Origin: Alphaproteobacteria bacterium
GTDB taxonomy: Bacteria; Pseudomonadota; Alphaproteobacteria; Rickettsiales; UBA3002
Reading direction: 5' to 3'
DNA length: 51,607 bases
NCBI GenBank assembly: GCA_022841525.1
Contig: JALHRI010000009.1
Span: forward strand, 1 to 51,607
Below the pieces are notes generated by a model, which was not told the origin of the DNA, ran no database searches, and saw only the letters and a list, made by a program, of their open reading frames with translations. The position numbers and the translations under genes are program-made. Each line of letters begins with the position of its first letter. The first letter of the stretch is position 1. Below are positions 1 to 8,069 of this stretch, one piece after another.

Positions 1-666
1 CATTTGTTGCTCAACTTCGACGTAGCGCGCACGCCATATTTCAAGCCAAGCCTGATTGATTAGGCCGTAGGTATAGATCTGGTTTATTAGTGGATCGCTG
101 GAATGAGGGGAACGTGCTGCATCAGCTAGGAATTCATGCAGTTCAGCCCACGCAGCTTTTCGGGAATTCTTCCAAAATCTTACAAAGGTTTGGTCATCCA
201 GAAAACGATCTACAAGCAGTGGCCAGTGGATTGCTTCGCGCAATGAAGGATTGTCGAGATAGACTGCAAAATTCGAAGTGATGGTCGCTTCTCTCTCGAG
301 CTGCTGCATTTTAGTGCTGAACGAGGCGAAGTCATCATCAGGACCATAATACATGAGGGCGCGGTGAGCAAGATCATGCAACCAGCAGGTATCTTGCACA
401 GCGGGATTGTCAAATCGATAGCGAATAATGCCACCCCACCAGGGGCTGAAATGTTTCGCTTCTGTTTTTTCGCGTGGTGGCACTTCAGCATTTGGATGAT
501 CGCTCATATCATAAACAAAGAGTGGATATTGGGCGACACGTGCCATTACTCCGTGCAGCAAAGTGCCCTGCGTCAAGTGATCGTGACGGAAGGACTCTGT
601 CTTCCATTCATCCATGAAGTATGTGTGTATTTCAGTAGGAGAAAGAAGCAGTTGTACATTATGCAT
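1..666 (-). CDS. Unknown protein, C-terminus cut by window edge
   Basis: An uninterrupted minus-strand frame runs from an ATG at 664-666 to the window edge, giving 222 codons with no stop, so the C-terminus lies outside the window. The ATG is 3 nt after the stop of the preceding gene, which places it as the last visible member of the AAA/vWA operon. The protein begins MHNVQLLLSPTEIHTYFMDE and is rich in aromatic residues. It has a WWGG motif near residue 73 and a WLHDLAH motif near residue 92 that could bind a metal, but I do not recognise a family. No signal peptide or membrane segment is visible. Codon use and composition match its neighbours. I am confident it is a gene because the frame is open across the whole 666 nt and starts exactly at an operon-like junction. 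Its function is unknown. Confidence 0.75.
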   Translation of the reverse strand, partial: MHNVQLLLSPTEIHTYFMDEWKTESFRHDHLTQGTLLHGVMARVAQYPLFVYDMSDHPNAEVPPREKTEAKHFSPWWGGIIRYRFDNPAVQDTCWLHDLAHRALMYYGPDDDFASFSTKMQQLEREATITSNFAVYLDNPSLREAIHWPLLVDRFLDDQTFVRFWKNSRKAAWAELHEFLADAARSPHSSDPLINQIYTYGLINQAWLEIWRARYVEVEQQM

Positions 667-669
667 GCG

Positions 670-1371
670 TCAACGTGCAGTCAGGCGGCCAGCAGCAGAT
701 TGTGGGGGGCTATAAAAATTAACAGCATCGCGGGTTTTGCCAGTCGCATGCTGCGCATCCAAACGTTGCCCCATTTCATACCATGCTTCCGGAGACGCTT
801 TCAGATAATCTGCCAACGGAATTTCGCATAATGGCTGCTTCCGTGCCTCTAGCTCGTTCAGTACACGATTAAATTCAGATGCCTGAGAAACGGCGGTTTT
901 ATCAACACCAACATCGGCGGCAGTTAGTCTTTTGGGAAAGAAATACGTACCATCCGTTTCTGTGATAGTGCTGCGTCCACGTTGTAATGGCGTCATCTCT
1001 TCCCATGGCAGATTAGGATGTTCAACCGCTGCCAAATGACACGTTGCGGCAACCGCAAGCGGAACTTGTACTGCACTCAAGCGAATGTTTTCTACACCGT
1101 CATGCGATTCGGTTTTTACGTAGCGGTGCATATGTTGAAAGCGCACGGCCAGGTCATCACCAAACCAACGACCGCGGGCATCTTCCAATGTTGCGATTTG
1201 TTCTGGCGTATAGTGTGCCGTATTGATTTGATCAGCGGGAATATCCCGAAGGTGCTCCACGCGATAGAGCCACACGTTACCTTCATCAGGTGGGCCAAGG
1301 CGCTCCATTGCATCAGATATTCGTGACTCGTGCTTAGCCAGTAATGCCGTGCTATCGGAAGTGTAGGTCAT
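670..1371 (-). CDS. Unknown 233-residue protein, possible ADP-ribosyltransferase-like fold
   Basis: The start ATG overlaps the stop of the upstream gene by 4 nt (ATGA) and is preceded by a strong AAGGAG about 7 nt away, so the start is secure. The protein is soluble, with no signal peptide or membrane segment. Residues 33-40 (VWLYRVEH) followed by a GRWFGDDL motif at residues 67-74 resemble the arrangement in some mono-ADP-ribosyltransferases, where an arginine strand is followed by a G-x-W/Y-F turn. I cannot identify the third, catalytic glutamate, so this is a hint and not an assignment. The C-terminus is basic and probably disordered. It sits fourth in an operon after the vWA and MoxR-type AAA+ genes, so it may be a client or effector of that pair. 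Without the weak ART resemblance it is a plain hypothetical protein. Confidence 0.7.
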   Translation of the reverse strand: MTYTSDSTALLAKHESRISDAMERLGPPDEGNVWLYRVEHLRDIPADQINTAHYTPEQIATLEDARGRWFGDDLAVRFQHMHRYVKTESHDGVENIRLSAVQVPLAVAATCHLAAVEHPNLPWEEMTPLQRGRSTITETDGTYFFPKRLTAADVGVDKTAVSQASEFNRVLNELEARKQPLCEIPLADYLKASPEAWYEMGQRLDAQHATGKTRDAVNFYSPPQSAAGRLTAR

Positions 1372-1703
1372 AGTTTACTCCTTATTTCCCAAAAAATCGT
1401 TTTCCCCAAACGATTCGACTGCAATGTTTTAATAGCATCATTTTGCATGATGGTTGAATCTTTTGGAACTAAAATATGAATAATCGATGGATCGGCAATG
1501 GCAGCATCGAATGCTGCCTGGTCGAGTATTTCTACTATTCCCTCTTCGCTAAGGAGCACTTCGTACTGCCAGCCTGGTGTGATTTGATAGATTTCTACAT
1601 CGTGAATACGTGCCAAAAGAGCGTCTCTAAGCGTACTGCGCGCCAAACGAGAGAGTAGAGTTGTTGCAACCGAAGGCACTGTTATGTCTTGAGTATTTTC
1701 CAT
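1368..1703 (-). CDS. Small unknown protein in the AAA/vWA operon
   Basis: This 111-residue protein starts 3 nt after the stop of the AAA+ gene, and its own stop overlaps the next start in an ATGA junction. Such spacing is typical of translational coupling. The sequence begins MENTQDITVPSVATTLLSRL, has an amphipathic helix-rich N-terminal half, and a central acidic stretch with LLSEEGIVEILDQAAFDAA. There are no cysteine clusters, membrane segments or catalytic motifs that I recognise. Size and position suggest an adaptor or accessory subunit acting with the AAA+ ATPase and vWA protein; this is inferred from context alone. The ribosome-binding site is weak (GGGA), consistent with coupling to upstream translation. 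Confidence 0.7.
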   Translation of the reverse strand: MENTQDITVPSVATTLLSRLARSTLRDALLARIHDVEIYQITPGWQYEVLLSEEGIVEILDQAAFDAAIADPSIIHILVPKDSTIMQNDAIKTLQSNRLGKTIFWEIRSKL

Positions 1704-1706
1704 GTG

Positions 1707-4277
1707 CTATCCCATTAGCCTATCAACAACACCTGATTTACGAGCGCTACGACCGGATTGCCGAGCGCCATGTGAAATCGCGGTGGGATCAAGGTTAGTA
1801 ATAAAGTTTGGTTGCTTCACCGTACTTTTGTCAGGGTAAGATAAAAGCTCTGCTAGTGATGCATTTTCTTTTGGTTCATTGCGTATCAAGAAGGCTTTTT
1901 TAACCGATTCTTCATAGCGCGCTTCGACCATATTGCGCACTTCGGAGTTGATATATACTGCCGCTTCCGGAAAGTTACGGTTGATATATACAATTTTATT
2001 ACGTTTCAGGCGGTCATACAGCTCGTCTGGTATTGCCTCATCGCCAATGATGACGGTGCGGCCCCGATCAACTTTGCTATTACGTAGAAGATGCAGCGTG
2101 GCGTATTTTGTATCTGTACCATCCACAACTTTGCACAACACCGTGGTAGTTGCAATGCCGCTATCGGAAAGATTCTCTGCAATTGCTGTGGCTTCGTCTG
2201 GTGCAAAAGCACCATTTGTCGGCGCTGTATTCCACAGTGACTTCAGATTTGTTTTTCCAACAACCGGAAGCGCCAGTGATGTGAGTAAGGTGTCGAACGG
2301 AAGGAGCGTATTGGCAGGTATTCTCGCCTGCGCATCTGCCAACGATTCCTCCTTTTTAGGACTATCGGCAGCCACTTCTCGAAACAACGTACCTTGTGCA
2401 GCATCAATATCCGTGTGGGGCACATGTAAGCGCGTAGTAAAGGGAGAAATTGTGGAGTCCGTCGTTTGGGCGCGCATGGCTTCCAACTGTGTCTGCACAT
2501 GTCGCAACGGTAAGAGATCATCATCATTATCAGATAGCGTAAGTTCCGGGTAATTCCGGCGCAACATCACGCACAGCAAATTCTGCGCTTGCTTTGCTTC
2601 CGTTACTTTATCTTTTGAGAGATCAATATTCAGCGCCGTGGCAAGTGGTGGTGGGTTACCCAACAAGCCAGCTTCTTTTGCATCCTCCATTAGTTGCGCC
2701 CTCAGATTGGGCTTGCCCACAGTAGTGCGATCCAGTTCCTCCATAATCGAGGTAACTAAACGGTTGCCAAAATGGGTAGATACAGGTTCTGGCTCAGTTT
2801 TGCGAACGGCGACAGGTGTATTCCAATTGCGTGTTAGGTCAAACCCGCCACTGCGTTCTGCCGATTTTTTCTCCGGGCCAATGACTTGCGCGTCGTTAAT
2901 ATGGCGAATCATCGTGCTAGGTGTAACTTTAGTGGTAGGACTACGCGCGTCATCCACTTCCATCAAAATATCTGGAAGATCACCTTGTTTCATGAGTGGC
3001 GAATCAGGATCGACCAGCTGTCCCCATTTATAATAAAAGCTCGCTAGCTTCTTAATCGCAGGCAACGTTGTTTCCCAATGGGTCAACATGGCGGTTTGCC
3101 ATTCTTTTACGCGCAATTTTTCCTGTTCGGTCATACCAAGAGTGCTCAGCATCAAGAGTGTTTCGGTGAAGGCTTCTGGATTATCCAGCACTCGCTGATC
3201 TTCTCCATCGATTTTCTTAATTTTACCGGGGGTGATCTCATGTAAAATACAGACAGGCAGACCTGTAAGCACGCTTGCTGCCCGGTCATGCCAATCCAAC
3301 TCGGTGAATTCAGGAATATCATGTGGCGGAAGGCGGCGATTCCATGAATCCGACATTTCACGAGTTCCTGTGCCGTCTTTTGGGAAGTTGCCGGTAAATA
3401 AAACGAGATTCGCTTTGCCGCTTACAGCGCCGTTCACGAGTTCATAATTGCCTTTGCCGCCGAGGGAGACGCTATGTCGTGTATTCTCCCCATTCAGCAC
3501 TTGCGCTACGATTTGCAAAGGGGTTTCGCTATCGGGCAGGCTTTTATTGACTTCATCGACAAGCAGATCACGATTTGTTTTATCTGCCCGAATCAAAGCG
3601 CCGTCGTTGATCTTGAAGCCAATATTGTTCGACTTGCTATCCCACCCTTCAATACGGAAAATGCTTGCCAGAATACCATCCACTTTTTCAAAAGGAATAG
3701 AAGTATCTTTTTGTATGCCGTCCCAGTCGATATGTTTAGCGCCTTGCTCTTCTGTGATGTGCACTTTAAGTGCATCGAGTGCCTTAAGGGACATGGCGTT
3801 TAGCTCGTCATTTGCCAACGCATCATCGATCATTTGCATCACACTGCGGCGTTCTTCAGTGCTAAATACAACACGGTAGAGAAGGTTTTCGAGGTTCTGG
3901 CCACCCATATCTGCGATGAGCGGACCGCGCGGGTCACGCAGCTCGCAGAACTTGATCATGGCATAGGATTTACCCGCTGCTGGGTCACCTCGCACGAAGG
4001 CAGTATAATTGTTTTGACCCGTTTGGGAGCGACGCAGCAGTTCTTCAAAAAATGGGAGCATGCTACGCGAGGGTAAGGAGCGGTAAAGTTTTCCCTGTAC
4101 GGTCGCAGCACTTGGAATTGCCGACATCAGGATATAGGGATTGTCGCCCGATTCAATAACACCGAGTGTTTGTGTCGTGACGGGTTTGTCCTTCACTATC
4201 TTGGTTTCGCGCACCAAAGTCGGCAACGGAAAACCCGGTGTCCCAATCGCGTGGGCATATCTCTTTTCGTAATCCAT
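1707..4277 (-). CDS. MoxR-type AAA+ ATPase with long C-terminal extension
   Basis: The 856-residue protein has a clear P-loop ATPase core. Walker A is GDPAAGKS at residues 97-104 and Walker B is LLVDEVN at 238-244. A sensor-1-like FTGN follows about 50 residues later, and then arginine-rich residues that could supply the finger. An AAA+ protein directly downstream of a vWA protein is the hallmark of MoxR-vWA pairs such as RavA-ViaA and CobS-CobT, which remodel or load metal into client proteins. The ATPase domain occupies roughly the first 400 residues. The remaining 450 have no recognised motif and are much longer than in RavA or CobS, so they may bind the client. An AAGGAG about 10 nt before the ATG supports this start. 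The gene is 14 nt downstream of the vWA gene. ATPase assignment is firm; the client is unknown. Confidence 0.85.
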   Translation of the reverse strand: MDYEKRYAHAIGTPGFPLPTLVRETKIVKDKPVTTQTLGVIESGDNPYILMSAIPSAATVQGKLYRSLPSRSMLPFFEELLRRSQTGQNNYTAFVRGDPAAGKSYAMIKFCELRDPRGPLIADMGGQNLENLLYRVVFSTEERRSVMQMIDDALANDELNAMSLKALDALKVHITEEQGAKHIDWDGIQKDTSIPFEKVDGILASIFRIEGWDSKSNNIGFKINDGALIRADKTNRDLLVDEVNKSLPDSETPLQIVAQVLNGENTRHSVSLGGKGNYELVNGAVSGKANLVLFTGNFPKDGTGTREMSDSWNRRLPPHDIPEFTELDWHDRAASVLTGLPVCILHEITPGKIKKIDGEDQRVLDNPEAFTETLLMLSTLGMTEQEKLRVKEWQTAMLTHWETTLPAIKKLASFYYKWGQLVDPDSPLMKQGDLPDILMEVDDARSPTTKVTPSTMIRHINDAQVIGPEKKSAERSGGFDLTRNWNTPVAVRKTEPEPVSTHFGNRLVTSIMEELDRTTVGKPNLRAQLMEDAKEAGLLGNPPPLATALNIDLSKDKVTEAKQAQNLLCVMLRRNYPELTLSDNDDDLLPLRHVQTQLEAMRAQTTDSTISPFTTRLHVPHTDIDAAQGTLFREVAADSPKKEESLADAQARIPANTLLPFDTLLTSLALPVVGKTNLKSLWNTAPTNGAFAPDEATAIAENLSDSGIATTTVLCKVVDGTDTKYATLHLLRNSKVDRGRTVIIGDEAIPDELYDRLKRNKIVYINRNFPEAAVYINSEVRNMVEARYEESVKKAFLIRNEPKENASLAELLSYPDKSTVKQPNFITNLDPTAISHGARQSGRSARKSGVVDRLMG

Positions 4278-4291
4278 AAGTCACTCGCTCC

Positions 4292-6922
4292 TTATATCAT
4301 CATACTCTGGTGGGCTTTTTTCAACTGTTTTGCACGTTCGGCAAAGGTAATGGCCTGCGATTGCGCGGTCGAAACCATGCGTTCGCGCAACAATGCCAGA
4401 ATTGCCGTATTGGCTTGCTCGGCCTTTTGGCATGGCACCAATTTCACTCGCTTGTCGCCATGAATATTTTGTAGGTCTTTAACCATCTCGCCCATTGCTG
4501 TGTCTTTGCGCTCATTAATCACTAGTACATCGAACGTGGTGCGAGGCGAATCGCGCAGGAGTTTATCAAGCACTTCTAGGCTCGGATGGTGGTCGCCAAT
4601 ATCGCCATCGGACACGGTGATGAAATGATTGTATCCGACGGGCTTTTGAGGATCTCCTTTGAGATCGGCATGCGCTTTTACCACAGGCGGGATCGCTGGT
4701 GCGAGGCTTGTTCCCCATCCCTGACTCTGCCGCAAACCACTGATGGCTTTACCGATGGTCTGTGGGTCGTTCTCGGGTTTCGTAATGAACAAGGGTGGGT
4801 TATTGCCCCACACCACGGTCCAAACATTGACGCCGCGTTCCCGCGTTTTGCGCAATGTTTCGGTGTTCAATTTACGTGCGGCCTCGTTCAACACACAACC
4901 GGTATTGATTCCCGCATCGATGGGTGCCAATTCGCGGCCACCCCATCCGTACATGCTGGCCGATCCGTCGATCAATAGCGTAATGTTAATCTCGGCTGGG
5001 GTGCGAGTCGTTTCGTCGACACGGAATTGCTTTGCGTCATGTTCGGTGACGGATTCCCCCATTGCCATTTTGACGACCAAGTCCGTATGACGTGGGACGC
5101 TGAAACGACCCATATTACCATCGGCGGGAAGCAGTTCGTATTTTGGTGTACGGCGAGCCGTCAAGCGTGACTGCTTTTCGCGGATAGCTTTAATCAGATG
5201 ATAGGCCTGATTGATCTCGCTGGCATTGGCACGTTTTAGTTGCTCATAATCGGCAATCTCTCCCACTTTAGGGAGCGATTTTTTCGAAGATTTTCCACCT
5301 TGTGGGCTTTTTCCGCCCTTGCCATCTTGGACTTCATCGCCTTCGCCATTCTGCGCTTGGTCTTCTTGCTCTGCGGCTTGTTCGGCATTGTCCATTTTCT
5401 CTAAAATGGATGCAATACTGTCGCTATCGCCCCCATCCTTACCTTCGCCTTTTTCTTCGCCGTCACCTTCTTTGCCTTCTCCACCTTCGGACTTTTCTTT
5501 ATCAGACTGTTCACCTTTGCCTTTGGCGGGATGGTCGGGCATGGGGACGCCAGGTAAGCTACCTGCGCCATCGACATTGACGGGTTTACCTTTCGCCCTA
5601 GGTGCTTTACCTGGTTCGGTGCCAGGATCGCCTTCGCCTTTGCCTTCGCCTTCAGCCTGTCCCTGCTGCACTTGCTGCTGTGCCTGCTGTTTCGCTTGTT
5701 CAATATAAGGCTGAACAAGTGGTTCGGCGTAGCGCGTCCATAAATCATCTTCGATTATCGCGTTGCGCTTGTCTGCATATTCATCTGTCTTGGCGGCAAG
5801 CCATGCAGGACCTTGTGCACGATCTAACGTGGCAGGTTGCAGATTCTCAAGTCCATAGGGCCCACCGCACAAATGTAGCAGATCCGCAAAAGCCTCTTGC
5901 GATGTAGGGGGAGGATCACCCGCAGTGCGTGGCAGTGCTTCAATCCATTCTGGCTTCACACCAATGCGCGCCCACCCCGCGGGCGTGTCCTCAAACAAGC
6001 CGTTATTCTTATAAAGCCCCATGCGAATCACCCGCGTAATGTTTTGGAACTTATCAATGTTGGTTGGGTTCACAGGGGCGGGGGGCTGATCTCCTGCTTC
6101 TGCCAAGGTCGTTTCGACTGTGTTCAGTGCTCGGTCGAGGGACTCTTCCGGGTCGGGTGTTACACGTGCAGCAAGGTTAATCGTATAGCGGTTGACGGGG
6201 CTATTTTCTGCTTCATCAAATAAACGATGCTTAAATTTCCATAAGGTGCCCAGCTCATGTAACCGTATATATTCGTCTGGTGTCAGCGAGGCCTGCTCAC
6301 CACGCTTTTGCAATGCAGTCATTTCATCATAAATTTCTTGCAGTGGACCGGTGAGCTTTACCGTCAATTTACTATGACCTATTTCATGAAATATGATGCT
6401 GCGAGTATTTTCAAACCCCAGACACATGCTCATGAGCAAATCGATATTGATGTTATTTTTTTGAGGATCGAAATAAAACATCGAACCAGGGTCGCCCCAT
6501 TTCAGCGTAGTACGTGGATTAAATTGGTCGCGTGCCATGGCAACTGCATGACGCATACGTTGGGTGCTGATATCACTGCACTGAGTTAGCTGCCGCCAAA
6601 GCGGCGAGGCGGTGAGTTTGCTGTCGGGATCACACGCAAGAACATTCAGATACGCCGCCCATAAAAGCTGCAATTCAGGCGTGGAAAGATTGGGTGGATT
6701 AGGTGCCGTTCCGTGCACCAACGCTTTTTTGATGTTGGCCTCTTCCTGTGCGAGAATGATCTGATCCTTCGCAGGGGCGGCATTTTTGATATCCATGATT
6801 GCTTTGTCACGGTCGGATGGGGTAAATGATTTTTGAAGGAGCTTGCGTGATAATGTACTTTGGATGCCTGTCAGCGGCAGTGCCAAAATACTGTCCAGAT
6901 CTTTTGGCAATGCCTGCGCCAT
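4292..6922 (-). CDS. vWA-domain protein with N-terminal HEIGH motif, partner of the AAA+ ATPase
   Basis: I chose the ATG at 6920-6922. The frame can be extended to a TTG at 6967, but that adds a hydrophobic Phe-rich leader with no ribosome-binding site. From this start the protein has 876 residues. An HEIGH motif near residue 179 lies in a helical context and resembles the zinc site of gluzincin-type metallopeptidases or their inactive relatives. Residues about 420-550 form a Gly/Glu/Lys low-complexity linker, as in CobT. The C-terminal domain is a von Willebrand A fold with the MIDAS motif DGSAS near residues 652-656 and a later TVSDGD motif. CobT-like proteins bind an AAA+ ring through this domain. 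It is the first gene of the operon and so sets transcription for the ATPase and small genes. The joining of a protease-like motif to a CobT-like layout is noteworthy. Confidence 0.85.
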   Translation of the reverse strand: MAQALPKDLDSILALPLTGIQSTLSRKLLQKSFTPSDRDKAIMDIKNAAPAKDQIILAQEEANIKKALVHGTAPNPPNLSTPELQLLWAAYLNVLACDPDSKLTASPLWRQLTQCSDISTQRMRHAVAMARDQFNPRTTLKWGDPGSMFYFDPQKNNINIDLLMSMCLGFENTRSIIFHEIGHSKLTVKLTGPLQEIYDEMTALQKRGEQASLTPDEYIRLHELGTLWKFKHRLFDEAENSPVNRYTINLAARVTPDPEESLDRALNTVETTLAEAGDQPPAPVNPTNIDKFQNITRVIRMGLYKNNGLFEDTPAGWARIGVKPEWIEALPRTAGDPPPTSQEAFADLLHLCGGPYGLENLQPATLDRAQGPAWLAAKTDEYADKRNAIIEDDLWTRYAEPLVQPYIEQAKQQAQQQVQQGQAEGEGKGEGDPGTEPGKAPRAKGKPVNVDGAGSLPGVPMPDHPAKGKGEQSDKEKSEGGEGKEGDGEEKGEGKDGGDSDSIASILEKMDNAEQAAEQEDQAQNGEGDEVQDGKGGKSPQGGKSSKKSLPKVGEIADYEQLKRANASEINQAYHLIKAIREKQSRLTARRTPKYELLPADGNMGRFSVPRHTDLVVKMAMGESVTEHDAKQFRVDETTRTPAEINITLLIDGSASMYGWGGRELAPIDAGINTGCVLNEAARKLNTETLRKTRERGVNVWTVVWGNNPPLFITKPENDPQTIGKAISGLRQSQGWGTSLAPAIPPVVKAHADLKGDPQKPVGYNHFITVSDGDIGDHHPSLEVLDKLLRDSPRTTFDVLVINERKDTAMGEMVKDLQNIHGDKRVKLVPCQKAEQANTAILALLRERMVSTAQSQAITFAERAKQLKKAHQSMMI

Positions 6923-7029
6923 AACCCAACGTGCAAAAAAGAAGAAACAGATCCCTTTGTAACACAAAGAGGTTAAGTAATATTCACCAAAGAGTTAATA
7001 TATAGTTAATTTTTATAGGATTGTCCAAC

Positions 7030-7063
7030 AGCTATTTTAAAAAATAAATTTTTAAAATAAGCT
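7030..7063. repeat. AT-rich inverted repeat between nadR and the vWA operon
   Basis: The arms ATTTTAAAAA and TTTTTAAAAT are perfect over 10 bp around a 5-nt centre, and extend to AGCT on both sides with one extra base in the right arm. The repeat overlaps the nadR stop codon and lies upstream of the vWA operon. It has almost no G or C, so it is a poor intrinsic terminator and could equally be an operator or an AT-rich promoter element. The rest of 6923-7061 is AT-rich and presumably holds the promoter of the vWA operon, but I see no convincing -35/-10 pair. Confidence 0.45.
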
Positions 7064-8069
7064 ACTTAGATAAATTCAGATGCCGCGCAAAATAGGATTC
7101 GCCTGCCTTTTCTACCAGAGTAACGGCTTGGTGAAGTCGCGTAGTGCCTATCCCTGAGATCACAAAAAATGGGCGATTATTTCGCTCCAATGCCAGAATA
7201 CAGTCACGTTTAAAGCGCAGCCGATCATTTGGAAAATAACGGGCGGGGTCTTGTACCCAGGGTAGATCGACATCAGTAAGTAGCGTCAGATCATAATGGG
7301 TACATGCCGCGAGCGCTTCAAGCTCCGTAGGGCAATCGCCAAACAACCATTGATACCATAACGAGGTCATTAACGGGTCTGTATCGCAAAACAGAAAGCG
7401 ATTAGCGCTTGTGAGTGCTTGCTGCTCGCTCGCCAGCTGCCTCTGTGCAATCATGAGCATATCAGATGGCTCAACCCTGCCATGCGCTTCAATATGCTCC
7501 CGCGCATATTCTGGCACCCACGTTGTGTCGAAATGCTCAGCCAGTTGGCGTGCTAACGTACTTTTACCCGTAGATTCCGGACCGAAGATACAAATACGCA
7601 TCACATAATCTGGTTTCGCCGCTGGCGCTAAATAGTCCCAATATTCATACGTCCTCTCGCGAATACGTGTGGCGCTAATGGGATAGTTATTGCGAGGGAT
7701 ATCATATGGTATAAAGCTAGCACCAAGCACTTCCGCTAGCTTCACTCCATAATTCTCAGAAGCGAATAAAAACTGTGGCGCCTCTGGCAATAGTGCAAGC
7801 ATAGTATCACGCCAGATATTCCAAAACCCCGGGTGCTCTTTAGGATTCTGTGGATTGGGTGCTGGAAGGTAGAACACTTGCGCCTCTGGCATCGTAGTTC
7901 GAATCCAAGCAATGCGCTGTTCACTTGATATCGGGGCATCAGGTAGGTTGTCGACGACAATATAAAGCCTTTCCACCTGTGATTGTGCGAATTGCATGAG
8001 CGCGACATGCCCGACATGCAGGGGCATGAATTTTCCCAAAACTAACCCGGATGATCTGTTATTTTTCAT
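7062..8069 (-). CDS. nadR: NadR-like NMN adenylyltransferase / ribosylnicotinamide kinase
   Basis: This bifunctional enzyme would phosphorylate nicotinamide riboside to NMN and join NMN to AMP to give NAD. The N-terminal nucleotidyltransferase domain has the GKFMPLHVGH signature at residues 12-21 (its two histidines lie in the nucleotide-binding site) and the ISATRIRE motif near 131-138. The C-terminal kinase domain starts with a P-loop, GPESTGKST, at residues 163-171. At 335 residues it matches NadR proteins that lack the N-terminal helix-turn-helix of the enterobacterial regulator, so it should be an enzyme and not a repressor. The ATG overlaps the stop of the thioester-reductase gene by 4 nt, making it the last gene of that operon. 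A NAD enzyme at the end of a peptide-type biosynthetic operon is unusual. Confidence 0.9.
   Translation of the reverse strand: MKNNRSSGLVLGKFMPLHVGHVALMQFAQSQVERLYIVVDNLPDAPISSEQRIAWIRTTMPEAQVFYLPAPNPQNPKEHPGFWNIWRDTMLALLPEAPQFLFASENYGVKLAEVLGASFIPYDIPRNNYPISATRIRERTYEYWDYLAPAAKPDYVMRICIFGPESTGKSTLARQLAEHFDTTWVPEYAREHIEAHGRVEPSDMLMIAQRQLASEQQALTSANRFLFCDTDPLMTSLWYQWLFGDCPTELEALAACTHYDLTLLTDVDLPWVQDPARYFPNDRLRFKRDCILALERNNRPFFVISGIGTTRLHQAVTLVEKAGESYFARHLNLSK

Noticed and set aside
364-831. 155-codon plus-strand frame
   Set aside because: It is antisense to the partial left-end gene and the 233-residue gene, both supported by operon spacing.
5319-5748. Open frames rich in Ser and Pro (plus) or Lys and Ala (minus, other frame)
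   Set aside because: They are shadow frames of the Gly/Glu/Lys linker of the vWA protein.
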